NCBI GenBank assembly: GCA_945957175.1
Contig: CAMFJL010000007.1
Location: forward strand, 41,555 to 105,554
Direction of reading: 5' to 3'
Origin: an uncultured Legionellales bacterium
GTDB taxonomy: Bacteria > Pseudomonadota > Gammaproteobacteria > UBA1113
DNA: 64,000 nt
Numbering within the stretch: the stretch's first letter is position 1; each line of letters starts with the position of its first letter. A program made the position numbers and the translations under genes. Positions 36,346-45,197 of this stretch are shown here, one piece after another. The notes below the pieces were generated by a model, which did not search any database, was not told where the DNA came from, and saw only the letters and a program-made list of their open reading frames with translations.

Positions 36346-37923
36346 ATGGATATCTTCGCTTCTTCAGACCTTGCACCAACACACCCCAAACGCCTACAAA
36401 CATTCGGGTTTGATATGCTGTTTTGTCTTATTGCAGGGATTGCTTACGGCTTTGCATTTATCCCACTGACGCATATGAACCATTTGCTAGGGCAAAGTAA
36501 TCATCTAGGCTGGCAAAGTGCGCTCGCCATCGTGAGCCTCTCACTTTGCCTATGTGCGCTGCCTTCCCATACCGGTAAACGCACCGGTTTGCTCATGATA
36601 CTCTTTGGCCTCGGTTGTTATAGCATTGGTACATCTTGGGTATACATTAGTATTCATACCTATGGTCAAACAGCCGCACCACTTGCTGTGGGCTTAACTG
36701 CCTTATTTATCATAGCGCTCGCCATGATTCAGGCCTTTCCTTGGTTTTTTTATCCTTGGCTTAGTGGCAAAAAAATCAACACCACGTGGCATGGTGCGTT
36801 ACGTTTAGCCATCGTGACAGCTTTATGTTGGGTTATCGCTGGATTATTATTAACCTATATAGGTACAGGTTTTCCTTGGTTATTACCAGGTTATGTTATT
36901 CAGCTAGGCTTATTGCGACAAGGCTGGTTACCGCTGATAGGCATACATGGTTGGGATTTTTTATTGCTCTTTCTTTTATCCTTGTGTGTGAGTGCCGGTA
37001 AGCACTTGATCGGTGCCAACATACATGATTTTCGTTTCAAGCCTATTTGGCCGCTTTATTTAATTGTGTTACTGGGTTTATCTATCTTTATTGGCGTCGG
37101 TTTTAACATGGCAAGATGGCAATGGACAAAACCCTTAACCTCATCAACTCAATTCCGATTAATCCAAGGCGCTGTGCCGCAACGTATGAAGTGGGATGCA
37201 AGTTATTTATTGAATATTTTAAATAATTATGACCGCCTTTCACAAGATACGCCGTCTAAAACCATCGTTATTTGGCCAGAAGGTGCCATTCCTGCAGTCA
37301 ATACAGAAGTACAACCCTTCATCGATTACCTGCAAAAAGTAAGCCAAAAGCAAGATCTTAGCTTTGTGATTGGCATTCCACTGGTCGATGAAAATCAGTT
37401 TTATAATGGGGCATTGGCTATCGATAAAGATAAGCAACAAACTTACCATAAACGACACTTAGTGCCTTTTGGTGAATACCTACCATTTGAAAAGATGTTA
37501 CGCGGTCTTATCAATTTTTTTAATATACCGATGTCTGATTTTTCGGAAGGTGATGCTCATCAAGCAAGCCTTCGCGTGCGTAATGTTGATATAGGTACTT
37601 TAATTTGTTATGAGGTTGCGTATCCTGGTTTAGTAGGGCAAAGCGCGGCTAACAGCAACATGCTGTTAGCTATTAGCGATGATACTTGGTTTGGACGCTC
37701 AGCGGCTGCATGGCAACAACTGCAAATTAGCCGCGTACGTAGTGCAGAGACACAATTGCCAATGATTCTCGTTGGTAATGATGGTTATACTGGTTGGATT
37801 GATGCACACGGGCATGTGCGCAAACTGCTACCCCGCTATCAAGCCGGCACCATGACATTAACAATCAGACCACGGCATGGTAAAACGCCCATTACACAAT
37901 TCTATGCATGGCTATCCAAATAA
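36346..37923 (+). CDS. lnt: Apolipoprotein N-acyltransferase
   Basis: A 525-aa protein, start MDIFASSDLAP (in-frame ATT-ATG context at 36334 less likely). An N-terminal multi-span membrane domain (about residues 20-245) precedes a nitrilase-type periplasmic domain. The catalytic Glu-Lys-Cys triad is visible in WPEGAIPA, KRHLVPFGEYLP and LICYEVAYP. Lnt adds the third acyl chain to the N-terminal Cys of lipoproteins; two candidate substrates are encoded at 43860 and 44365. Neighbouring ybeD is on the opposite strand, unlike the usual ybeX-lnt layout. Confidence 0.95.
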   Translation: MDIFASSDLAPTHPKRLQTFGFDMLFCLIAGIAYGFAFIPLTHMNHLLGQSNHLGWQSALAIVSLSLCLCALPSHTGKRTGLLMILFGLGCYSIGTSWVYISIHTYGQTAAPLAVGLTALFIIALAMIQAFPWFFYPWLSGKKINTTWHGALRLAIVTALCWVIAGLLLTYIGTGFPWLLPGYVIQLGLLRQGWLPLIGIHGWDFLLLFLLSLCVSAGKHLIGANIHDFRFKPIWPLYLIVLLGLSIFIGVGFNMARWQWTKPLTSSTQFRLIQGAVPQRMKWDASYLLNILNNYDRLSQDTPSKTIVIWPEGAIPAVNTEVQPFIDYLQKVSQKQDLSFVIGIPLVDENQFYNGALAIDKDKQQTYHKRHLVPFGEYLPFEKMLRGLINFFNIPMSDFSEGDAHQASLRVRNVDIGTLICYEVAYPGLVGQSAANSNMLLAISDDTWFGRSAAAWQQLQISRVRSAETQLPMILVGNDGYTGWIDAHGHVRKLLPRYQAGTMTLTIRPRHGKTPITQFYAWLSK

Positions 37924-37949
37924 TTTCAAAATACTATATTTTAACTGAC

Positions 37950-37972
37950 ACCCCACGACTTGCTCGCGGGGT
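37950..37972. terminator. CCCC...GGGG hairpin between lnt and ybeD
   Basis: ACCCC-A-CGA, loop CTTGC, TCG-C-GGGGT. Same design as 16496-16516, including the A·C mismatch. It lies between convergent genes. Confidence 0.55.
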
Positions 37973-37995
37973 CCAAAAGGCAGATAGCGACACGT

Positions 37996-38268
37996 TCAGA
38001 GACACATGAGCACTTCCGGCACCGCCTTAAGCGCCGCATAAAGGCTTTCAGCTTGCGCTTTATCCGCAACGGTCGTCATGACGGTTAAGGCAATATAACG
38101 CTTATCACTACTAGGATTTGTTCGTAGGCTTTGGGGCTCCCAAGCATTTGCGTACTTGTCTAATACAGCTTTAACATGTTCAACAAAATCATCCTGGGCG
38201 CGTCCAATGACTTTAAGCGGGAATCGTGCTGGATAGCTATCAAGCTGTTGAGTCACATCATCATTCAT
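37996..38268 (-). CDS. ybeD: YbeD-family (DUF493) protein
   Basis: A 90-aa protein with the family sequence SYPARFPLKVIGRAQDDFVEHVKAVLDKY and YIALTVMTTVADKAQAESLY, a small ferredoxin-like (ACT-like) fold thought to be a regulatory domain. In E. coli ybeD lies next to lipB. Here it follows a SIMPL-like exported protein by four bases. Confidence 0.88.
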   Translation of the reverse strand: MNDDVTQQLDSYPARFPLKVIGRAQDDFVEHVKAVLDKYANAWEPQSLRTNPSSDKRYIALTVMTTVADKAQAESLYAALKAVPEVLMCL

Positions 38269-38272
38269 TGCA

Positions 38273-39016
38273 TTACTTCGTCGCTAAGGGTGCAGCCAAA
38301 CGCACATCTGCTGACATCGTTAATTTTTGGTTAACCGTAGGACTCGGTGCAGCAGGCGCGGAACCTTCAGCCATTGCCGTCATCATTTGCGTATTAGCGC
38401 GCATCATCGGCATAGGTGCTTGCGGCGTGTATACATTACCATCTGTAAAATTGACTTGTGCTAATTGATAACGCTCATCGCCATACACTTGATTGACAGC
38501 TTTTAGCTCGGTTGCAATTTGTTGATAGAGTTTTTGTCGCAATACCATACGTGCGGCTTCAATATCTGCTTGTGTAGGCGCATATTGCGTGTCAACAACG
38601 GTGTATTTAATACCCGGTTTACTGAGGGTAAAGGCTTGGTTACGCACATTGGCAATTGCAGCGACCGGTAGTCTCGCTTGCGCTTCTACGTGAATATTTT
38701 CAAGGCCCGAGCTATCTTGATTCCTTTGCATGTCGGTGATTTGCCAATCACCTTTCGCAATGGTTTGTAATCCCTGGTTGATTCGTTGCTGAATCGTATC
38801 GACCGCCTGTTGATTGAGACTCGCATCCACGGTAACTATGACATTGGCTGTACTTGTGCTCACCCACTGCTCCGCCGACAGTTGATAATGAATCGAAGCC
38901 ATTTTGGGAAAATCTGTGACAATTTGTACTGGCGAGGGCTCTGCTAGCACCGGTAATGCCAATGTAGTCAAAGCAAGTGTTAATAAACCAGCCATCACAT
39001 GCGTACGTTTAAGCAT
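38273..39016 (-). CDS. SIMPL-domain (DUF541)-like exported protein
   Basis: A 247-aa protein with a signal peptide (HVMAGLLTLALTTLALPVLAEP). The mature part has STANVIVTVDASLNQQAVDTIQQRINQGLQTI, a strand-helix pattern resembling SIMPL/DUF541 periplasmic proteins, and an Ala/Pro/Met-rich tail segment. The family assignment is moderate. It is probably co-transcribed with ybeD (gap of four bases). Confidence 0.65.
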   Translation of the reverse strand: MLKRTHVMAGLLTLALTTLALPVLAEPSPVQIVTDFPKMASIHYQLSAEQWVSTSTANVIVTVDASLNQQAVDTIQQRINQGLQTIAKGDWQITDMQRNQDSSGLENIHVEAQARLPVAAIANVRNQAFTLSKPGIKYTVVDTQYAPTQADIEAARMVLRQKLYQQIATELKAVNQVYGDERYQLAQVNFTDGNVYTPQAPMPMMRANTQMMTAMAEGSAPAAPSPTVNQKLTMSADVRLAAPLATK

Positions 39017-39241
39017 ATAATCTCCAATTAGCTATCAAATTGTTAAAACATTATGACATGCGTTTTGGGCATTTTCTACAGGTACGTTAAATACTTAAGC
39101 GTTTGAGATATAAGCGTTACCAAGCCAGTGCTGAATTGGCTTAATACCCCATAATGATATCAATGTTTTGCACAAGCCCTTTACAAGTCTGCCAAATTCT
39201 CCTAATCTCTCTTTCTCACTACTTTTTCAAGCGAGCATTTT

Positions 39242-40330
39242 ATGACTTACTCTCTAGATAAATTAAAGAAAATTAACGACTTATTTGCATTTGATGAACA
39301 TGAACCCTTCCAAGACTTACACTTTAAATGGGATCCAAACACCGGCATGCAAGCCATTGTTGCAATTCATAGTACGCGATTGGGCCCTGCCTTTGGTGGT
39401 TGCCGATTTGTTAACTATGATCACACCGACTCTGCTATTATTGACGCATTACGCCTGGCAAAAGGGATGAGTTATAAGTCGGCCGCCACTGGGCTTAATT
39501 ATGGTGGTGGCAAGTCTGTCATCATCAAGCCTAGAGGAAATTTTGATAGAAAAGCACTTTTTGCAGCGTTTGGCAGATTTATTCACGAGTTAAATGGACG
39601 TTATATTACCGCCAAAGATAGCGGCACGACGCTTGAAGATATGGATATTATTGCTGAACAAACCCCTTACGTTGCTTCAACCTCTTCCATGAATGATCCA
39701 TCGCCCTATACGGCACATGGTGTTCGCCTAGGTATTGCCGCTGCTGTTAAATTTAAACTTGGGCGCGAAAGCCTCGAAGGCATTACTGTCGCGATTCAAG
39801 GGGCAGGTTATGTGGGTTACTACCTAGCGCAAGAATTACATAAAGTGGGTGCAAAACTCATCATGACCGATGTAGATGCAGCCGCCTGTGAGCGCGTAAA
39901 ACAAGCATTTAATGCGACTATCGTTGCACCTGAAGCCATCTATGGTGTGGATTGCGATGTATTTGCACCAGCCGCACTCGGCGCTATTATCAATGAAGAT
40001 ACAATTACACAGCTTCAATGCAGTATTGTCGCGGGTGCCACCAATAATCAGCTGGCTGAGCCTATCCATGGTTATGCGCTCAAAGAACGTGGCATTTTAT
40101 ATGCGCCAGACTACGTGATTAACAGCGGCGGCATTATACAAGCTGCGTCAATCTATGATAAGCTCGACGAGGCACAGATAACGACTAAGATTGAACATCT
40201 TTACGATGTATTACTTGATATTTTTGGCAGAGCGCAAGCTGCTGATTTGCCAACCCATGTTATTGCCGATCAAATGGCGTTAGCACGTTTAAATGGGGAA
40301 GTAAAACAAAGCAATACGGTCGCTGTTTAA
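39242..40330 (+). CDS. ldh: Leucine (Glu/Leu/Phe/Val) dehydrogenase
   Basis: A 362-aa protein with family hallmarks: LGPAFGGCRF, GMSYKSAATGLNYGGGKSVI (catalytic Lys in GGGK), AKDSGTTLEDMD, Rossmann AIQGAGYVGYYLAQEL and C-terminal GAIINEDTI / VAGATNNQL. It deaminates branched-chain amino acids to 2-oxo acids with NAD. The next three genes encode a 2-oxo-acid dehydrogenase complex, so together they form a Leu/Ile/Val route to branched acyl-CoA. It is separated from pdhA by about 70 bp, probably the same operon or a second promoter. Confidence 0.93.
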   Translation: MTYSLDKLKKINDLFAFDEHEPFQDLHFKWDPNTGMQAIVAIHSTRLGPAFGGCRFVNYDHTDSAIIDALRLAKGMSYKSAATGLNYGGGKSVIIKPRGNFDRKALFAAFGRFIHELNGRYITAKDSGTTLEDMDIIAEQTPYVASTSSMNDPSPYTAHGVRLGIAAAVKFKLGRESLEGITVAIQGAGYVGYYLAQELHKVGAKLIMTDVDAAACERVKQAFNATIVAPEAIYGVDCDVFAPAALGAIINEDTITQLQCSIVAGATNNQLAEPIHGYALKERGILYAPDYVINSGGIIQAASIYDKLDEAQITTKIEHLYDVLLDIFGRAQAADLPTHVIADQMALARLNGEVKQSNTVAV

Positions 40331-40402
40331 CAGCCCCCGTTATCAGTACTTTCATTGTAGCTTTGGTATAAATAAAATTTACCCTTGAGGGAGCACATAC
40401 CT

Positions 40403-41524
40403 ATGACTGAGTTTGATTCAAGTTCGCGTTTTAGCGGAAAGGCGGATAAGCAATATGCTTTTGTGATACCACATTATCAATATCTTGACAAAGAAGGGAA
40501 GCCGACACAAAGTTTGCCTAATTTTGCGCAAGATAAAGCAGAAATGCTGCGAATTTATCGTGCATTACAATGGATTCGCCATTTTGATCAAAAGGCAATT
40601 AACTTACAGCGAACTGGCAAAATGGGAACGTATCCAAGCGTGCTTGGACAAGAAGCCATCTCTGTGGGTATTGGCCATGCGATGCAGAAGGATGATGTGC
40701 TTGTCCCCTACTATCGTGATATTGGTGCGCAATACTTACGTGGTTTGCCTATGGAAAATATTTTACGCTACTGGGGTGGCGACGAGCGCGGCATGGCTTT
40801 TGCAGGTTTAAGCGAATCTGAAGATTTTCCATTGAGTGTGCCTATTGCAAGTCAGTGTCTCCACGCCGTAGGTATTGCTAAAGCCTTTCAATATCGCAAA
40901 CAAAAACGCGCTGTTGTTGTCACCATCGGTGATGGGGGCACATCTCAGGGTGACTTTTACGAGGCATTAAATCTTGCTGGGACTTGGCAAGCCCCTGTTG
41001 TTTTCGTCATCAACAATAATCGCTGGGCGATTTCTGTACCTTTATCACTTCAAACCCACTGCCAAACCTTAGCACAAAAAGGTGTTGCTGCGGGTATACC
41101 CGGTATTCAAGTTGATGGCAACGATGTTGTTGCAGTAAAACAGCTGATGCAAGAAGCCCTACATCAAGCCAGAGAAGGCCAAGGGCCGGTTTTAATCGAA
41201 GCGCTAAGTTATCGCTTGGGCGATCATACGACAGCCGATGATGCTAGCCGTTATCGCCCAGCAGGCGAATTAGAACAAGCTTGGATTGAAGAGCCGGTTA
41301 AGCGCGTTCAGTCTTATCTTTCTCATCAACAATGGTGGGATGATAATCAAGAGCAAGCATTACAAGCACAAATCCAGGAAGAGGTCACCGCGATTGTCGA
41401 TAGTTATCTGACAACAGCAGCACAATCAGCCTCTGCTATGTTTGACCATCTTTACGCTACATTGCCTGATGATCTTAAAATACAACGAGAGCAAGCCTTA
41501 CGCTTCGAAGGAGTCAGCTTATGA
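40403..41524 (+). CDS. pdhA: 2-oxo-acid dehydrogenase E1 alpha (branched-chain or pyruvate type)
   Basis: A 373-aa protein from MTEFDSSSRFSG; GAGGGA lies ten bases upstream. The thiamine-diphosphate motif is GDGGTSQGDFYEALNLAGTW...NNN (about residues 175-205), with RTGKMGTYPSVLGQEA and the phosphorylation-loop-like YRLGDHTTADDASRY. The heterodimeric E1 plus the leucine dehydrogenase upstream favour branched-chain 2-oxo acids, but Legionella orthologues are annotated pdhA, so the substrate is not settled. ATGA overlap with pdhB. Confidence 0.9.
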   Translation: MTEFDSSSRFSGKADKQYAFVIPHYQYLDKEGKPTQSLPNFAQDKAEMLRIYRALQWIRHFDQKAINLQRTGKMGTYPSVLGQEAISVGIGHAMQKDDVLVPYYRDIGAQYLRGLPMENILRYWGGDERGMAFAGLSESEDFPLSVPIASQCLHAVGIAKAFQYRKQKRAVVVTIGDGGTSQGDFYEALNLAGTWQAPVVFVINNNRWAISVPLSLQTHCQTLAQKGVAAGIPGIQVDGNDVVAVKQLMQEALHQAREGQGPVLIEALSYRLGDHTTADDASRYRPAGELEQAWIEEPVKRVQSYLSHQQWWDDNQEQALQAQIQEEVTAIVDSYLTTAAQSASAMFDHLYATLPDDLKIQREQALRFEGVSL

Positions 41525-42513
41525 GTCACACAACAACAGAAATCACCTTAGTCGAAGCTGTCAATCAAGCCTTAGCTTATGCAATGCAACAGGATCCTGA
41601 TGTCATTGTATTAGGCGAGGATGTGGGTACTAATGGTGGCGTGTTTCGCGCAACCGCTGGACTTCTTGATAAGTTTGGGGCGGATAGAGTCTTAGATACC
41701 CCGCTCGCTGAATCCATGATCGCCGGCGCGAGTATCGGCATGGCAGCGCAAGGTTTAAAACCTGTTTGCGAATTACAATTCATGGGTTTCGTCTTACCTG
41801 CAATTGATCAATTATTGAGTCACGCTATTCGTATGCGTAATCGCACACGAGGACGTATTGGATGTCCGCTCGTCGTGCGCACACCGTTTGGCGGTGGTAT
41901 TCGTGCGCCTGAGCATCATGCAGAAAGTTTTGAAAGCTTATTTGCACACAGTCCTGGCTGTAAAGTTGTTGTTGCCTCAACCCCAGCAAGAGCTTATGGT
42001 TTATTATTGGCGGCTATCCGGGATCCTGATCCCGTCATTTTTATGGAGCCTATGCGTGTGTATCGTCTTGTGAAACAAGCTGTTCCCGACGATGGTATTG
42101 CCCTACCCTTAGGAAGAGCATTTGTTTTACGCGAAGGTGCCGACGTAACACTTATCAGTTGGGGCGCGTCAATCCAAGAAACCTTACAAACAGCTGATGA
42201 GCTTGCTAAACAAGGTATCAGTGCTGAGGTAATTGATGTTGCTAGCATCAAACCTTTAGACACGGAAACCTTATTACGCTCGGTGCAGAAAACGGGACGT
42301 TGTGTGATTGTACATGAAGCACCCAGAACGTGTGGTTTTGGTGCTGAAATCGCTGCTATCATCAGTGAACAGGCTATTTACTCACTCGTCGCCCCCGTAC
42401 AGCGAGTGACCGGTTATGATGTGCAAATCCCCTACTTTCAATTAGAAAAAGCCTATATTCCCAGCGTTGCTCGTATTTTGGCTGCTGCGAAACAAACCTT
42501 GGAGCTTGTATGA
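41521..42513 (+). CDS. pdhB: 2-oxo-acid dehydrogenase E1 beta
   Basis: A 330-aa transketolase-like protein: LGEDVGTNGGVFRATAGL, PLAESMIAGASIGMA, RTPFGGGIRAPEHHAES and the C-terminal IEVIDVASIKPLD-like stretch. Partner of PdhA in the E1 heterotetramer. It overlaps pdhA and pdhC by four bases each, indicating tight coupling. Confidence 0.92.
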   Translation: MSHTTTEITLVEAVNQALAYAMQQDPDVIVLGEDVGTNGGVFRATAGLLDKFGADRVLDTPLAESMIAGASIGMAAQGLKPVCELQFMGFVLPAIDQLLSHAIRMRNRTRGRIGCPLVVRTPFGGGIRAPEHHAESFESLFAHSPGCKVVVASTPARAYGLLLAAIRDPDPVIFMEPMRVYRLVKQAVPDDGIALPLGRAFVLREGADVTLISWGASIQETLQTADELAKQGISAEVIDVASIKPLDTETLLRSVQKTGRCVIVHEAPRTCGFGAEIAAIISEQAIYSLVAPVQRVTGYDVQIPYFQLEKAYIPSVARILAAAKQTLELV

Positions 42514-43706
42514 CCATATTTACATTACCCGATTTAGGCGAAGGCTTACATGAAGCTGAAATTCATGCTTGGCATGTGAAAGTAGGCGATCATGTCAAAA
42601 TCGATCAACTCTTAGTGTCCATGGAAACGGCAAAAGCCGTTGTGGAAGTCCCGTCTCCTTGTACTGGCGTCGTTACGAAATTACACGGCAAAACAGGCGA
42701 TACCATGATAGTGGGCGAACCGTTAGCTGAGTTTTCTGAAAATGCTTCGGCAGAAGCGGCTGCTAAACCTGCGGAAGAAAGTAAAAGCACGCCTTCTAAG
42801 AAAGCCGACGCAGCAACGGTTGCTGGTGCTATTGAGGTAGGTGATCATGTGCTTACTGAAACGGCCATGGGTATTACGCCACAATCGCATAGTGATAACC
42901 CACAGATTTTACCCGCTTTGCGTGTACTTGCGCATAAGCTTGGTATTGATTTGCGTCGTATTGTACCTACGGGTTTAGCCGGCGAGATCAGTATTGATGA
43001 TTTTGCGCATCATCTTAAACAGCAATTAGGTGCTGAACCCTTATCCCAAGCACAGCCATTACAGACAAGCGAACCTGCTATTGTTTTAAAAGGCGTGCGA
43101 AAAGCCATGGCACAAAGCATGGCGCTCTCTCACCGTGAAGTTGCCGCAGTCACCATTTTTGAAGATGCGAATATCGCAGCCTGGCCCAAGGGCACCGATA
43201 CCACCGCCAGGCTTGTGCGCGCACTTGGCAAAGCTGTGAAGGTCGAGCCCAATCTCAATGCTTGGTATGATGCAGCTAAAACTGCCATGATACCGAGTAC
43301 TTCATTGCACTTAGGTTTAGCTGTTGATACGCCTGATGGTTTGTTTGTTCCGGTGATTCGTGATGCAGACAAGCAAAGTGCTGAAGCCCTGCGTGCTACG
43401 GTTGAGCGTTTTAAAAAGGAAGTGCCTGCAAGAACAATTGCAGCTGAGGAATTAAAAGGGGCAACGATTACCTTATCAAATTTTGGTACCTTTGCAGGCC
43501 GATATGCAACACCGATGATAGTTCCGCCCATGGTTGCTATTATTGGCGCTGGCCGCTTTCGTCAAGAGCTAACGCTCAAAGAGGATAGGGTTGTTAGTCA
43601 ACGCATATTGCCGTTGTCCTTAACCTTTGATCATCGTGCAGCGACCGGCGGTGAAGCAACCCGTTTCTTGGCTGCCATGATAACAGATTTACAATTAGCC
43701 GATTAA
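42510..43706 (+). CDS. pdhC: Dihydrolipoamide acyltransferase E2
   Basis: A 398-aa protein with three domains: one lipoyl domain (residues 1-78, lipoyl Lys in METAKAVVEVPSP), an Ala/Lys/Pro-rich linker and E3/E1-binding domain (about 130-170, ILPALRVLAHKLGIDL), and a catalytic core (about 190-398). In the active-site motif DHRAATGGEATRF the usual HxxxD(G) Asp is Thr; this variant is known in some bacterial E2s. No E3 gene is in the window. Last gene of the operon. Confidence 0.92.
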   Translation: MTIFTLPDLGEGLHEAEIHAWHVKVGDHVKIDQLLVSMETAKAVVEVPSPCTGVVTKLHGKTGDTMIVGEPLAEFSENASAEAAAKPAEESKSTPSKKADAATVAGAIEVGDHVLTETAMGITPQSHSDNPQILPALRVLAHKLGIDLRRIVPTGLAGEISIDDFAHHLKQQLGAEPLSQAQPLQTSEPAIVLKGVRKAMAQSMALSHREVAAVTIFEDANIAAWPKGTDTTARLVRALGKAVKVEPNLNAWYDAAKTAMIPSTSLHLGLAVDTPDGLFVPVIRDADKQSAEALRATVERFKKEVPARTIAAEELKGATITLSNFGTFAGRYATPMIVPPMVAIIGAGRFRQELTLKEDRVVSQRILPLSLTFDHRAATGGEATRFLAAMITDLQLAD

Positions 43707-43859
43707 ACTGAGTATTTTATTAACATTCTGCTTGTTTAACGTGCATAATGACGAGAAAGTAAAGAAATAGATGGTGGATAGCTTGCTTTTTTATGCAAGT
43801 CGTTGTAGTTTTATATTCTTGGCCCTTGTATTAACGTTTATTGATTGGAGATTTGACTC

Positions 43860-44036
43860 ATGGTTAAAAAAACCACCGTTGTTTTGGCAACTGTTTTATT
43901 GGCAGTTGGATTAGTTGCTTGTAAAGGCGGCAATAGTAATGCGACGACGAACACAAGTTCGCAAGCAGCTACGGCTAGCTCCCCTGCTGCAAGCACTGGC
44001 GCTGCAGCAACAACAGGTAGCGTAGGTTCTAAGTAA
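43860..44036 (+). CDS. Small lipoprotein, 58 aa (paralogue of the next gene)
   Basis: ATG 43860 after TTGGAG. A lipoprotein signal (MVKKTTVVLATVLLAVGLVAC) with lipobox LVAC (Cys 21) is followed by a Ser/Thr/Ala/Asn-rich tail ending TTGSVGSK. The first 20 residues and the ribosome-site region are almost the same as in the gene at 44365, so they are tandem duplicates with very different tail lengths. After cleavage only about 38 residues remain. Lack of Asp at +2 predicts outer-membrane sorting. Confidence 0.75.
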   Translation: MVKKTTVVLATVLLAVGLVACKGGNSNATTNTSSQAATASSPAASTGAAATTGSVGSK

Positions 44037-44262
44037 TTACCTGTTTGTTGGGTGACTGTCGTCAATGTCGCTTTGGGCTCAAACGCTATTTATGTGGTAT
44101 TTGAGCTAGAAGCTACTTGATGACAGTCCTTAGTCTGAGCTCGTAAGGATCGCTGGTCTAGAGCAAGATTGTGCTAACCTTGTTTGAATATGCCCAAAGC
44201 ATTCCGCTGTTTTAACAGCATCTGTGGGACAAAAAACGGAATACCCTAAATTAACAGCAACA

Positions 44263-44290
44263 TTGCAGATTGAAAGATGGCGGGTATAAT
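44263..44290 (+). promoter_or_regulatory. Promoter of the second lipoprotein gene
   Basis: TTGCAG (44263-44268), 16-bp spacer, consensus TATAAT (44285-44290), about 75 bp before the ATG. The rest of 44037-44262 holds no gene I can support. Confidence 0.55.
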
Positions 44291-44364
44291 TAAGTCCATG
44301 TGCAAACATCGCATATGAATGGATGTAACATACATTAACTTTTTATTAATTGGAGATATCTCTC

Positions 44365-44985
44365 ATGGTTAAGAAAACCACTATTATTGTTTTAGCAAGC
44401 GCATTATTGTCTTTAGGACTTGTTGCTTGTAGCAAAGGAAATAACAGTACTTCTGCAACGAGTAGCGCAAATACACAAGCTAATCCATCATCAGTTGCCG
44501 TAAGCACGGGTTCTAGCGCGGGTAGCGCAGGTTCAACTGGCTCAACAACGAGCTCAGGTTCTGTTGGTGGTGCAAGTTCTGTTGGCTCCACGGGTAATGC
44601 AAGCTCTGTTGGTTCCAGTAGTAATGCAAGTGCTGTTGGTTCCACGGGCACGCCAGGTGCAACCCAACCATCTTCCAATAACAGTGCAACACCTGTATCC
44701 TCAGCTGCTATGGATAGTTCTAACAATGGCACAGCAACAGGCGCAGCGCCTGCGGCAAACAGCAACATGCCTGCAACGAATAACGCACAACCAGCAACAC
44801 CCGTCACTTCTCAACAAGGTAACGCGATGAGTAGTAGTAATCCACCTGCGAGTGTAGGCTCGGCCGCTACTGGTGCGCCAAGTAGCATTTCAAGTATGCA
44901 AACAACTCCTGCAACATCCAGTGTAGGTTCGAATGGTACGACCAGTAGTCTTGGTTCTGCAACAGGTACTGGCTCAACGCATTAA
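44365..44985 (+). CDS. Ser/Gly/Thr/Ala-rich low-complexity lipoprotein, 206 aa
   Basis: Start MVKKTTIIVLASALL at 44365 (GGAG about 11 bases upstream), matching its paralogue; an earlier in-frame start at 44350 is less likely. Lipobox LVAC at Cys 21, with Ser at +2. The mature chain is entirely low-complexity, including near-tandem units (ASSVGSTGN, ASSVGSSSN, ASAVGSTGT) at about residues 72-100. It resembles mucin-like surface linkers. Lack of predicted structure suggests a flexible surface protein. An antisense frame is open only because of the biased composition. Confidence 0.8.
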   Translation: MVKKTTIIVLASALLSLGLVACSKGNNSTSATSSANTQANPSSVAVSTGSSAGSAGSTGSTTSSGSVGGASSVGSTGNASSVGSSSNASAVGSTGTPGATQPSSNNSATPVSSAAMDSSNNGTATGAAPAANSNMPATNNAQPATPVTSQQGNAMSSSNPPASVGSAATGAPSSISSMQTTPATSSVGSNGTTSSLGSATGTGSTH

Positions 44986-45007
44986 GCTGTTACGAATCTT
45001 CTTGTAA

Positions 45008-45036
45008 ACAGGCTTATTTTTTAAGAATAAGCCTGT
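45008..45036 (+). terminator. Intrinsic terminator after the lipoprotein gene
   Basis: ACAGGCTTATT and AATAAGCCTGT form a perfect 11-bp stem with a 7-nt loop, followed by a pyrimidine-rich CTTTCTTCCTCC tract. Confidence 0.8.
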
Positions 45037-45197
45037 CTTTCTTCCTCCTATTTTCCTCCTCTTCTATACGCCACTGCTGTACGTTTGACAAATCATAGGC
45101 TTCGGACTAGGCTTATAAAAGGTTATGACTAAATTCGATACTATAAAACGTACTGCGTGCGTAACATAGGATGTTACTTGCCAGGAGGCTTAATGAG

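Noticed and set aside
44346..44807. 153-codon antisense frame opposite the low-complexity lipoprotein
   Set aside because: It is open only because of the biased Ser/Gly/Thr codons on the other strand; Val/Leu/Pro/Glu-rich with no start signal.
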